This document shows, in pieces, positions 20,701 through 30,714 of a stretch of DNA of 64,000 nucleotides. The notes under the pieces are model-generated. The model saw only the letters and a list, made by a program, of their open reading frames with translations, searched no databases and was not told the origin of the DNA. The position numbers were made by a program, and so were the translations under genes. This DNA comes from Gracilaria gracilis. Taxonomy: Eukaryota; Rhodophyta; Florideophyceae; Gracilariales; Gracilariaceae. The DNA lies in NCBI GenBank assembly GCA_030374805.1, contig JARGSG010000082.1, forward strand, positions 62,001 through 126,000. The letters are read 5' to 3'. Every line of letters starts with the position of its first letter. Within the stretch, counting starts at the first letter, position 1.

Positions 20701-21190
20701 GTCACGTACCCGTTCATGGAAGGAGGCACCTTACGCACCTTTCCCCACCGAACGTGGAGCACCCAAAGTGGGACAAACACCGCCATCGCCACCGCCAAGG
20801 CGGAAAGACGCACGCAGACTCGCGGTGCGGGATGATTACCATCTCAGTGGGAACGAACACCATCGCCAGGTCACCATGGACACGGCGGCGATGCATCCCC
20901 ATACCCTCCTTAGGGACGCATTTCCCCATGAGGGTAGTGCTGCACGAGAAGTGACAACAACACGGCATGGCCGGGAAGTGTACGCACAGGAGTACGTCGT
21001 TGACCGAATTCTCGGACATTCCTATGGTAGGAACGGTGATTTACAATACCATGTCCGTTGGTACGGTTATGGCCCCCAAGGGGATACTGAGGAACCGATC
21101 GAACACCTACCCCATTCACGGGTTATACAGTATCACCGTCGTGCCTGCAAGGCTCTCCCTGGTACGCTGGATAACGCCCAGGTTGGGTAA
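17795..21190 (+). CDS. gypsy A RT thumb, RNase H, integrase and chromodomain
   Basis: An open stretch of about 1,130 residues. RNase H: NTDSRDYQVG, an E in SEEECLAVVWAL, LYTDHSSLRWL. Integrase: zinc-binding H/H..C/C ending CTECARN; catalytic D, D and E in AIDILGPL, LLSDNGKQF and NGQVERFNRT. A long Pro/Ser/Thr-rich spacer of ~350 residues follows (about 19,850-20,950). A C-terminal chromodomain (YVVDRILGHS...YHVRWYGYG...EPIEHLP) would direct integration to modified histones. The spacer is longer than in typical chromoviruses. The 3' end precedes the antisense ORF region. Confidence 0.9.
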   Translation, partial: TIKHPGHVIRPGQLSIEEARVKSLMEAKEPRTQTELRSFLGLVTVYQRLVPNFSNIAAPLNALLRKGQPPKLEPLTPTQAEAFNSLKEAVTSASILSLPKSGLPYSVNTDSRDYQVGCALFETTPEGERKPIGYWSRSLNVQSEEECLAVVWALTTLRLYHMGVHFTLYTDHSSLRWLINISDPSGRLMRWRLRLAEYDFTVIYKKGAHNKQANALSRLPTSWEALATEDDEIPCFVVGGREPEDPEWPEDLDMDAEFDELLTSNEVATENPPPGNFVPITPEELVREKFGDPFRIGIRACLNGGEALPFGVNDRGYLVRNVEAPPQVVVPHSLQSRVLHLTHYPKIGGHAGGRKLYLTLRRDFYWPAIAVDCYATVRFCTECARNRVKLRKNSNSLKLFPARAPLEFVAIDILGPLLTTKRGNKFLLVITDRFSKLVRTVPLRRITAYTVANAFVTHWAFAYGLPVELLSDNGKQFASRFFQDVCRILDVKNLFTTTYQSQCNGQVERFNRTMLAALRSFVADHPKNWDLYTDAVTFAYNTQVHRTTGFSPFDLVLSRTPPPVALESQATLENFPSVGDYRQRWKEWLTKLVPATRKSMARAQAAYKRNFDARLRRSNSPPIAVGSYIFLRKEYYNPEREKRHKLSQVAYGPLRVISVTTDTVVVQMGDTQEWLSLDRVLPVPSLSSEVVLDSTTPVTTGTATPETPGTSVAERPFVLPHPTRGLSDIPMLSENPASRVRAGHLGRTSTTPTARIITLHAGVSPLLPVAPSKKREEVRRSNGDSSPSQRNSHRGTRVSEAESSPHTQHVPAVPPRGNVQQQLSAVPIPEDATTTTPTVRNGIDNPEIGESVVGSLRSRPSNPSVSADPGVVAGVQPVVPDNTPVKDGKQISKDSEFSQVQVAPQIGRAPYGKSAVHDPHGASTARTGLPESAVQHGVSSPKRTAQPLEEPHVREVVQPGIKPSQPLLESRTRSWKEAPYAPFPTERGAPKVGQTPPSPPPRRKDARRLAVRDDYHLSGNEHHRQVTMDTAAMHPHTLLRDAFPHEGSAAREVTTTRHGREVYAQEYVVDRILGHSYGRNGDLQYHVRWYGYGPQGDTEEPIEHLPHSRVIQYHRRACKALPGTLDNAQVG

Positions 21191-22339
21191 TATGCACCGC
21201 CATTGCGGGAAGAAGAAGTTCAAGAGAATTCTCATGCCGTTTAATACGGGGAGTGACGCTCACCTGGTGTGGCGTCACGCAGTCCCACTCTTTGAGTTGG
21301 AGTCCGACTTAGTCGGGTATAACCCCATTTACTCAGTTTTTGCACTGATGGGTTTTTATCCAGCTTGCTGGTCCTATGGATCCGTATTCACGGGTTTTAT
21401 CCATCATCAGGGTGTACACTTTTCGGGTACGCCACAATACTTGTGTTTTTATTGTGCCTACATGGCCACTTCGCCATCTTGGATGGATATTCTACTCGGA
21501 TCAACCGGTTTTCTCTCCCCGCTATCGGGTGTTGGAAACGCTTTGCGACCGCTGCAATGCGTGCGGTGCATTCGTGGAACACGGGGATAATCCGGTTCGT
21601 TTCCGTTCGTTACGGTTAGAGTTCCCGGATACCGGGTATGTCGCCTGTACAGTACCACAAGGCTGACTTTCGCTAAAACCCCCTATCTTGGGAAATACCT
21701 CTCCGTTTTCAAAACGGTTGCGTACCAGGCTATTCTGGGTGTGTCTAAACTGATTGGCGAAGACAGATCCCGAGTACCTTGGTTATTTCCGAAGTTACGG
21801 TATCGTTTCAGTTCGACATTCCAAGCTTGGAATGCTTTTTGCCGAACTGAAACGGGTCGCGTTTTCCCACTTAATGGTGGTCAATTCCAAAGATCTTGGT
21901 TTCAAATAAAAGTCCTGGATCTCAGAAGTTAGCCGATGCATCGGGGTTTTCCCCAACCGGGCTGGTTCAAAAGTTATCGTACTTCCGAAGTTCGGTACAG
22001 TAGGCAACCCCATTTGGGTGTTTCCTGGTGGACGAAACCTCTACAAGCGGGAAGACCTAGATCTCGTAACGAGCTACGCACCCTTGGAGGGCTACAGAAC
22101 GCCGCTGCGATCACGCGGATGCGGTCTAACTCTCAGATATGGGGTGTGATACTTCAAGAAAGAGGGACGCTGGCGGAGATCCGAAGGGTACTGTAGTCGA
22201 TCATCTCCGACTGGAGCCGGCTCTCCCACTTTGTGGTACGCGTCCTGCACAGCAGGGAACATCACTGAAAGGGCTAAAGAGTCGGCAAGAAGGAAGAAAG
22301 AGGGGGAAGGAGAAAAGGAACCGTCCTAGACGGGAGATT
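21191..22339. other. gypsy A spacer with stem-loop and purine-rich tract
   Basis: No long ORF that I trust. It holds a strong hairpin at 21804-21854: arms CGTTTCAGTTCG and CGAACTGAAACG enclose a second palindrome CATTCCAAGCTTGGAATG. A purine-rich tract at about 22285-22318 lies just beyond the end of the antisense ORF; a similar tract occupies the same place in element B. Confidence 0.6.
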
Positions 22340-24460
22340 TTACTGGAAGGATTCACTATGGGTTACCATCGACGCCGGCCACGCCGGAGGGCAGCCGAGT
22401 CTTCGGAAGTTACTGGCCAAAGCCACTACCACTGATAGGTGGAGGGCCACCGCCGAGGCGGTTTGATAGCCATCCGCCATCGCGGTCGTATCACCCGAGG
22501 CTTCGGCAGCGCTGAGACCGGCACGCCGGAGAAACCGGGCAGTAATGTCGCTCTCATCGCTCGCCCCCGCGTTGGGGAAGGCCATACCGGCGTTCGGTGT
22601 CAAGGAACCCGTAGACGGGAGGAACCCAGAAGCTGGAGCAGCCGCAGGAGCGGGATGAACCGTTTCCGGAACCGACGGGGCCATGAAACTCGGCCCTGCC
22701 GGGACACTTTCCACTGGGGTACTCGCAACGACGTCGTCGGTATTCGCTTCCTCGGCCACACCCGCGTCGTCGGGATCGTTATCGACCATGGGGTCATCTC
22801 CGCTATATGCGCGGTACCACTGGTCTGAATCCACGAAACCCCTGGGGTGACCGATGGGGACGACACGCCGAGCCTCCCAGAATTCCTCCGCATCTTCGCG
22901 AGTGATTTTTCCGTAGTCCCACGGATCGAAGTAGATGAAGTCTTCCGCGAGCGCGGTATTTCTCCCTAAACCAGGGCCAGAACCACCACCAGGCTCCTGG
23001 CGACGGCTCTGCGAGATGAGAACCTCGTCCCAGTGAACGCCCTCAATGTAATCGAGCAAGCCCAGCATCTCTTCCTGGTTAGCCTCACCCCCTAGGGGAA
23101 CGAGCATATCCAAGCTTCGGATCACTGCCCGCACCCGCGGTTGAATGTACCAAAGCCTGTATTGGTCGTACGCCTCTACGAGGATGTAAGCCGCGGTGCG
23201 GATGGCCCATTCGGTTACTACCACCGACCACAACCCTGTACGTGAATCCGTGATGAGGTATGACCCTGCATAGGCGAAAATTGGTGGCAACTCAATGTAG
23301 CAACCCCGACACGGCTCTAAGGCGGACCACCACCTAGGCAGTGAGACGTACCGACCTCTTCGGTGAGGCGCAGCAATGCGCTCGACCTCCACATTTTGGT
23401 AGGGAACAAAGTACCCGAATCGGGATCGTCAGCGCCGTTCGAAACGGATGAAGTTCTGAAGGAAGTTGTACCGGGAAGCCCGGGGAAGGTAACGAAACTC
23501 CGCACGGAGGATGGGGCACGTCCAACAGATGGCCTCTTGCCGAGCAATCGGAAAGTTCCTCCAGGCAAAGGTCTCGAGCGCAGCAAGGCGGTCGCAGTAC
23601 GTCATTTCCACGCGAGTGCGGTACAACTCGACGTCGAAGTTGAGACCATCTGGGATGGAAAATTCGAACGCAGCCCGCAGCTGCAGCTGGTAACCGATCA
23701 TCGCTAACGCGGCGTGCGCCCGGGCGGGTGACCCCCCGGAATCCCGGCGTATGTGGTGCACGGGAATCGCCATGCGATTCCGCCAGTCCCACGAAGCCGT
23801 GACAACTACGGGAAGGTCTCCAGGCAGGGTGTTCGATCCGTCCGCATACGCGCCGACCTGTGCCTCATTGAGGACGGCGAGTGGGTGAGACCATGGCGCT
23901 CTCCTCAACCTAAGGGCATGCCCCCAATTGTTCGGATTGAGCCCCATTAGGGTGTCGTACGGGCTCCAGGACATGAACGGCACACCATCAGGAGCCAGCC
24001 CCTGTATAGGGTGAGCCGCATTCGGGGCATTCCCCGAAACGGGTTGAGCTGGTTGAACCGCAGCAGACTGCGTGGGTTGCTGGGTCCCGCTCTGCGGTGG
24101 TTGGTTGTTCGAATTGCCCTGAGGCAGGGGAGCCGACCGGAAGCCGGTGAAGTACCCCGAAAAAGGGAGGTTCGGTGGTTGAATAGACATTGAGCGCTCT
24201 GTGAGGTCGATAACCGGCGTTGCCGGAGGAGAAGGAAGAGTTGGAGAAGAGCGATTGGTCTCGGATTCTCGGGTTGTTGCCACTGGTGTGGGGTTGTGAG
24301 TCTCCGAGGCAGAGTGATTTCCCGGCGGCCCGGACTCGGGCGTGCTTCTATGCACATCTTCGGGCGCCGCTTCTACCATTATTGGGTTCCTGCACTCGCC
24401 TAAGGAGGGGGATGTGTAGTGCAACGCCCTCGTGAGGGGATTCTGTGAGGACTTATTCAT
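22340..24460 (-). pseudogene. Antisense ORF of gypsy A, about 680-700 codons, one stop
   Basis: Two collinear frames (24460-23429 and 23392-22340) are the same frame split by one TGA at 23429-23431. The likely start is M at 24379 (MVEAAPED), because the more upstream ATG at 24460 lies inside the LTR. The N-terminal ~120 residues are Pro/Ser/Gln-rich. The middle has conserved blocks such as FMSWSPYDTLMGLNPN, LPGDLPVVVTASWDW and FGYFVPYQN. The C-terminal third is Ala/Pro-rich and ends in FQ-stop. Element B holds a diverged, broken version with the same layout, including the last residues. Antisense ORFs at this position are known in some plant gypsy lineages. I recognise no domain and propose no function. 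Confidence 0.75.
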
Positions 24461-25219
24461 AATTCCGGTGAACCGGTTAGCTACCTATATATGAATAGAA
24501 AGGCGACCACTCGAGTGGATGCGCACGTGTAACACGGTAGAGTATGGTGAGGTTGGCCACATACACGTGGAAGTTGTGCCACATAGTGTGGATAATTACC
24601 ACTGCATGTGGGTTAATTTAGTTAGTTTATTTAATTCCCTTTGGAGAGAGCGCCACTACTTAGTGCGCCGGCGACCCCGCCGCCGCACCCAGTAAACCTC
24701 CCCCAACCAGGGTTTTGGCTCTTAACTTCGTCGTCTTCGCGAGTCTTCTACTCCTCTTGGAGGGATAATCCGTTGCTCACGGGTTGTCTATCCGCCCTGC
24801 GTCACCTAAACGAACCCAATCGTGGGAGTATTATACCCCTATTTTTCGCGTTCGCCTTGTATAAGGATTGCCCCGGCTTTGCCGTACCATTTACCACATT
24901 GTTGTGGATTCCCCTTTCTCTTTCCTCCTTCTCCCTTTCCGCCTTTATTCTTGGGTTGCTCTCCGCTACCCGCGGCTCGTGCTGACACCCAGTCACGCTT
25001 GCCACTTGTGTGGAATCATCGCCTCAACAGAGGGTACGCACACACACCGTTTGCACGGAACAAGCCTTCTGGTTTACCTTCCAACGCTTGTCGTGAAGGG
25101 TGACCTCGGCCTTACACACCGACTAAGTCGTGTCATCCCTGGAAGGGTTCTGCTTGCTGCGCTACCTCGCCTGAGGAAGATCTCCAACGTCTTCGTGGTT
25201 CTTTCCCCTGTGGGGCATT
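24415..25219 (+). repeat. gypsy A 3' LTR
   Basis: Starts TGTAGTGCAACGC directly after the polypurine tract AAGGAGGGGGA and ends TGTGGGGCA, ~805 bp. Start, end and length agree with the element B LTR at 29907-30714. The flanking TTGCA at 25220-25224 should be the right target duplication; the left copy is outside the window. Confidence 0.85.
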
Positions 25220-25225
25220 GCACTA

Positions 25226-25847
25226 TAGTAATCAGTTTCTACTCGTCATTGCGGACAGATTCTTGAAGTTAGTCCGGACAGTTCCGTTGAGGAAGATTAC
25301 AGCACGCACAGTTGCGGAAGCTTTTGTTAAGCATTGGATCCTAGTCTACGCTCCCCCGGTTAATCTTCTTTCGGATAATGGTCGGCAGTTTACTGCACGT
25401 GCGTTCCAGGACTTCTTTCAGATACTCGACGTAAAGAATATCTTCACGGAGACGTATCATCCCAAATGCAATGGGCAAGTCCAGCGATTTAATTGAAAGT
25501 TGCTCTCCGCATTGCGGGCATATACTGTTGAACATCCAAAGACTTGGGATCTCTACACGGATCCCGTGACGTACGCGCACAATACGCAAGTTCAAAGGGT
25601 TACTGGTTTATCTCTTTTCGAGCTTGTGCTATCGCGAACGCCCCTGCCAGTTGCGGTTGAACGTCAGCCAAACCTGGATAGGTTCCTGTCAAGGGTGGAT
25701 CTCTACCTGAGTTGGAATCAGTGGCTCTCCTACATGGTACCTATTGCCAGGTCTGCAATGACAAAGGCACAACACGCTTATAAGCGGAACTTTGATGCCC
25801 GTATTCGGAGACCAATCCCACCACTGAAACCGGGACAAACCCTGTAA
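25226..25847 (+). pseudogene. gypsy B integrase core fragment
   Basis: Reads NQFLLVIADRFLKLVRTVPL, LLSDNGRQFTARAFQDF, YHPKCNGQVQRFN. The last has Q where integrase has the catalytic Glu (NGQVERFN in element A). A stop follows at 25494-25496, then 25500-25847 gives LSALRAYTVEHPKTWDLYTD to a stop at 25847. The amino-terminal integrase part is missing because element A inserted here. Confidence 0.88.
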
Positions 25848-27365
25848 GGAAATATTATTACAATCCTGGAAAGGAGAGGCGACACACACTTTCTCGTATC
25901 GCTGATGATCCGTACCTCATTGTTAGCGTGAATAAGGACACAGTGTATTGGAAGTTAGTGGCGCTCATGAGCGTATTTCTGGAGATAGAGTTGGACAAGG
26001 ACCTACCCGTCATATGGAAGTTGTTTCGGACACGCAACAGCAAGCTGGAAAGTCGGAGAACCGATCGCTTTAGTATACAGAAGCCACAACACTTGTGGGA
26101 TTTCGTCACCCATCGAGGGGATTGTCGGAGTTACCGATGCTATCGTCGCGAAAGATTCGTTGGATTCAGTACGGCTTTTGAAGTCGCGCTTCCCAGCGTC
26201 TATCATATCGTTAATTGACGTGATGACTGCTCCCCGTAACGCTCCACCTGAGAAGAGGGAGGGAAATTCACGCTTTTTTGCGGAAGAACAGGAGTCACCG
26301 GTGTCGCTACCGTCACATACATCCCGTGACTCACGGAGAGAAGAAGTAGAGACTCAATTGTCTCAGAACACCGTCAGGGACCTGACTGTGAAGGATACCA
26401 CGGTTATTAGGCAGGCCAACCCGCTAGAGCGTGCTGATATCGCAGAGGACGCGCAATGCACTACAGCGGATCGCAGCCTTGTCAGCAAGGGACACGCGCA
26501 ATCTACGGACTCCCGGACTGTCCAGGATACTGGAATCGCTCACCCGCACGGGGAGTCGCAGCCTGATACAAACCCTGTTGCCGCCAAGACGCAGGAAAGA
26601 CAGAATGTTCGCGCTCGCGAAGTTACCTCAGCACCGCCGGAAGTCGTACGCTGATCACCCGTTTTATCGGCCAAACACGTTACAGCACAGCTGGATACTG
26701 CTACACGGAGTAATCCGGACGCGCTCAAGTCGCAAACCGTCGCTGAGGTTCGTACTGCACTGCCTACGCAGGCGCGAAGTAGAGAAGTCACGGTGGATCT
26801 CGGTATCAAAAGCCCTGATGGTCAGGAGGAGCAAACGCTCGCAGAAGCGAAGTTGAAGCACCCCGGGACGGATATGGAGGAAGTACTCCCGCACCCATTC
26901 GTGGGGAAGTCATTAACGCTCGTCATGACGTTTCGAACCGTCATGTCAGTGCACCACCGTTGGAGATACGGAATACCGCCCTGACTGAAGGAAAATGCAT
27001 GCTGCTAGTGCAGGAGTGCGCGCGCGCCACCCATAGCGTGGCACGCACCGTCCAACACACAGTGGGCTAATACTGTCTACCGGCAGCGCCGTAGCCACGA
27101 ACTGTCGTTCGCAGTCACCTGAACCGGCACGTGCCGTGGTAGGATATCGGCCTCCCCGTCCTGACCCACCTTCAACACAGGAAATTACTCGGAATCGAGA
27201 CGTTCAAGAGGCCGTTACAAGAGAAGAACTGCTTGAGCTCCCTCGGAATCCGGTAAGGAGCACTCGGCAGAAAACGACAGAACCGCCGAAGGTGTCGGAA
27301 GCACACAGCAACCCCGCTGCAGTAGTGTCTACACTATCGCTGCGAAGCGTGAACGACCCTCCTAA
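25848..27365 (+). pseudogene. gypsy B degraded Pol spacer
   Basis: Frames 26160-26654 and 27136-27459 keep the Pro/Ser/Thr/Glu-rich character of the integrase-chromodomain spacer of element A, but with several frameshifts. No domain is recognisable. Confidence 0.6.
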
Positions 27366-27590
27366 AGATGGTGAAGCACACGAAGTTTACTCGAAAGAGT
27401 TCGTTGTCGACTACACTGTGGGACACAGTTTGCACCCAAAGGAGTATAGACAGTACTAGGTATGCTGGTATGGCTATGCGCCATCAGCAGACACGGATGA
27501 ACCGGTTGAGCACCTTCCACGATCTAAGATCGGCAGTATCATCACCGTACGAAGACTACCGGCTAACCTACACCGCGCCCTTGTAGGGTG
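27366..27590 (+). pseudogene. gypsy B chromodomain
   Basis: Reads VYSKEFVVDYTVGHSL...YRQY, a TAG, then VCWYGYAPSADTDEPVEHLPRSKI. It aligns with the element A chromodomain. The TAG at 27457-27459 makes it defective. Confidence 0.8.
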
Positions 27591-27949
27591 GGCGCTTACC
27601 GTCCGTGATGGAACGTTCCATCGTGTCCGGCGTTGCCGTGGCGACAATGATGAACCCCTTTTGAGGAAGCAAGACGACCTCCAGAGGAGTACAGTACCGA
27701 AACTTGCTTCGTGAAGGTACACTCAAAACGAGAAGAGTTGAAGAAGAAATAATGCCCACAGGAAGAGGAGAAGATTAAGAAGTAAACTCAGAAGAGTTAA
27801 AGAAGACTTTATGAAGAGGAAAGAAGACTCAGAAGTGGAAAAGGGACTCTATGAAGAGAAAGAACTGAATATCCTGGAGGGGAGAAGACTATTGAATAAC
27901 ACACTTAAGAAAGGAAGACAACCTTCACACTCAAGAGAAGCAAACAGTT
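27591..27949 (+). other. Purine-rich tract of gypsy B
   Basis: About 27722-27925 is strongly biased to A and G on the plus strand (many GAAGA units). It directly precedes the shared motif TTTTACTGGAAG, which contains the stop codon of the antisense ORF. Element A shows the same arrangement. Confidence 0.6.
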
Positions 27950-29760
27950 TTACTGGAAGTCACAACTATGTTGTAGCCCGCTAGTCGGGCTTAGAACTGC
28001 CAAATTACTTTGAATCTACACAGAATGGACTCCTATGCGGAGGAGCCGCCCGATCTAATCGTTCCTTGAGAACCAGTGTTTCCAAGCTGTGCCATTAAAG
28101 CGTCTCGCATCGCTGCGACATCGCCCGACGCCGCGTCGGAAGCGCCAGCTGAGCTGAGGAACTGAGCGATCACGGCAGCCCGTGGTTCTTCGGATAACCC
28201 CGCGTTCGCGGCTTCGCTCGGCATAGCCGATGCCGCCATCGCAGGCAATAGAGCACTCTCCCCAAGAGTTGGGATCGCTACAGAAGCCGTAGAAGGAACA
28301 ACCGGAGGAGCCGTTGCGACGTCACTACCCATAGAGGGGACAACTACTGCAAATGCAGGAACAGGTTCCGCCGCGAGAGCGTCGTAGTCTCCGAAGGCAT
28401 CCTCCTCGTCGGGAGCGTCATTAACCATGATGTTGTACTCGCCAACAGGGTGAAAGATTCCTCAGCAATGATGAATCCCGATGGATGCCCCAGAGGGATA
28501 ACTCGTTCGGTATTCCGCAGGATGTCAGCGTCGGTGAGGGTAGTTACCGTCGTCATCCATGGGTCATAGAAGACGAAATCGCCCGCAAGCGGGGATCTGC
28601 CTCCGGGAGACTGATCTATCGGTAGATCACCGTCATGGCTCCTGCTCTGCGAGCGCGGTACCTGGTTCCAGTCAACTATGTTTATCACTCGCAAGAGGCT
28701 CATCAACTCGAAGAGACTGCCGTTGACGCCAAGCGGAATGATGTGATCTAGGCTTCTAATGGCTTGCCGCAGACTCGGAGAGATAAACCACAGTCTGTAC
28801 TGGTAATAGACCTTCTGGAGGATGTACACCGCGGCGCGGGCTGCCAACTTCGTCCGAACTAAGGTCCACCACCCTGTGAACGGGTCGGTTGCCAAACGAC
28901 TACCAATGTAGGTGAGGCACGGGGGCAGCTCGACGTAGCACCACCGACACACCTCGAAAGGGGCCCATACAAAGGTGAGTGGCACGTACCTCCTACGCAT
29001 TTGGCGCGGCCTAATCCGGTGTGATTCCATGTTCTGGTAGGGAATAAGATATCTCATCGGGAGCGAGTACGTCGTTCAGGACAGGCTACATCAAACTGAA
29101 AATCCGCTGGTATCGGCTGCTCCGAGTATGTGCGGTACATTCGCAAATGCGTGACACGCACCATTTCCGCACGAGCGGTATTGTGAGACTCACCACGATA
29201 GTAGATCAACGCTTGCGTTGACATGGTAATCCGTTATTGCCAGTCAAAGGTAACTGTCATCCAGACGTGAACGCCACCGGGCAGGTAACCGCTACCGGCC
29301 GCGTACGCCTCCACTAGGGATCGCTGAGTTACTCCTTGAGGATGGAACCATGGAGCTCGTAGGAACAGTGAAGGATGTGACCGTGGATCTACGTTTTCCA
29401 GCTCGTCGTACGAGGCCCAAGCATCGACATTCGGGTTAAAAATTGGCATAGCCGCAGGTATCGGAGCGATTCCATTGCTCTGCTGGCCAGGAACCACGTA
29501 CTGGGCCTGCTGCACACCCGTTTGGGGATTAGGCGCCGTATAAAAACTGGGATTCAACGCGAACGGTTGACTGGAAGACGACGGCTGGGACGGTTGAGAA
29601 TGTTCGAAGCGCCCGAAGTAGGGTTGAGAAGGCCCGCAAGGCGGTTGATTGTTGCCCTGATTGGGATTACTCATCGCTGTTTTAGCGCAAGGGTTTGAAG
29701 CCGAAGTATTTGGAGGAGTAGAAGGAAGGCGAACACGAGGAATCGGAAGCGAGACTGCGA
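27950..29760 (-). pseudogene. Antisense ORF of gypsy B, frameshifted
   Basis: Frames 29674-29234, 29057-28344 and 28428-28033 correspond in order to the element A antisense ORF. Shared blocks include a Pro-rich N-terminus, the tryptophan-rich YLPGGVHVWMTVTFDW segment, YLIPYQN, and a C-terminal Ala-rich stretch ending FQ-stop at 27950. Homology extends upstream of the first ATG (LPSTPPNTS against LPSPPATP in A), so the true start lies further 5' on this strand. Frameshifts lie near 29232, 29060 and 28440. Confidence 0.7.
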
Positions 29761-29906
29761 CAGAGCGTGTGGAGATTGGTGACTCGCTCGGTTAGCGTGG
29801 CAACGAGAAGAAGGAGACAAACCCGCCATCGGGACGGTATTTAACCACTACAAAGAAGGAAGATGCACGAGCTCGCGGGTCGTCGTCGCACTTCAGAAGG
29901 AGGATA

Positions 29907-30714
29907 TGTATTGCAACGCTATTCGCGGCTTAGTTCTCGCTATTGCGATTCATAGTGAGGGGGATACACTCTAGTGAGGTGGTGGTCATAGTTATGAATG
30001 TCGTGCGTGGCACGCCCCTTTCTTGGGTAGATTCATACAACAGATTGGATAATTGTAATGCGCACAGAATTGCGGGTCAGCCACACACGTGTGGGAAGTT
30101 TGCATCCATTGTATGGTGTTTTAGATATTAATATTAGATATTTATTTCGCCATTGACAGTGGGCGGCTACACGACTTAGTAGGTTGAGCTCAGACCCAGA
30201 CTTGGGAAGGAAACGACTCAACCGAGTGTTCGGCTCTAATGTTCCACCCTTGGGGAGTGAAATCCTTCTCATGGAGAGTCACCACCCTGTGTAGAGTTCA
30301 CTATCTGCATCGCGGCATCTACAATAGCACACTACCGTTCCTGCGTGTTTGTTTTCTGTTTTGTTTATTATTTCTTTCACTGTTATACAGGTATCGCGTC
30401 CCCGCATACCGGTGTTACTTCTTTCTGGTTTTACCCACTCGTGTGGTCTGCTTCCGCTGGCCTCCTTGCGTGCCACCCTCGTGTGTGTACCGCTTCGCCG
30501 TTCGAGACGTCATCACCGACTCCGTCGTGTTCTCTATCGCAGTGCGTATTTTCTCTCTTTCCACCGCTCTCTACCAGTGTCGTGACGATGATCCGCGGTC
30601 TTATACCCGGCTAGCGTGATCACCCTGAGAAAGGGTCTCTATTGCTGCGCTGCCCTACCAGAGAGAAGGCTTCGAACACCTTTCGTGTCTCTTCCCGTCG
30701 TCGGGGTTTTCACA
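29907..30714 (+). repeat. gypsy B 3' LTR
   Basis: Begins TGTATTGCAACGC after the purine tract AGAAGGAGGA and ends about GGGGTTTTCACA, ~808 bp. Similar to the element A LTR at both ends but diverged inside. The sequence beyond 30714 changes to AT-rich. Confidence 0.8.

Larger units (their letters stand above)
1..25219 (+). mobile_element. Ty3/gypsy chromovirus-type LTR retrotransposon A (5' end outside window), split by two nested insertions
   Basis: The parts read gag, protease, [Harbinger insertion], linker, [copia insertion], reverse transcriptase, RNase H, integrase, chromodomain, antisense ORF, 3' LTR. Order RT-RNaseH-IN and the terminal chromodomain place it among Ty3/gypsy chromoviruses. 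The frame is continuous across both insertion sites once one copy of each target duplication is kept. A premature stop and frameshifts in gag, protease and RT make this copy defective. It sits in the integrase of related element B, whose sequence resumes at 25220. The 5' LTR and start of gag are not in the window. Confidence 0.9.
25220..30714 (+). mobile_element. Ty3/gypsy element B, 3' half, host of element A
   Basis: Resumes inside integrase right after the element A LTR and continues through a broken spacer, chromodomain, antisense ORF and 3' LTR. It is the same family as A but clearly diverged, with more stops. Its 5' half should lie upstream of the window, on the far side of element A. 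Confidence 0.85.
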
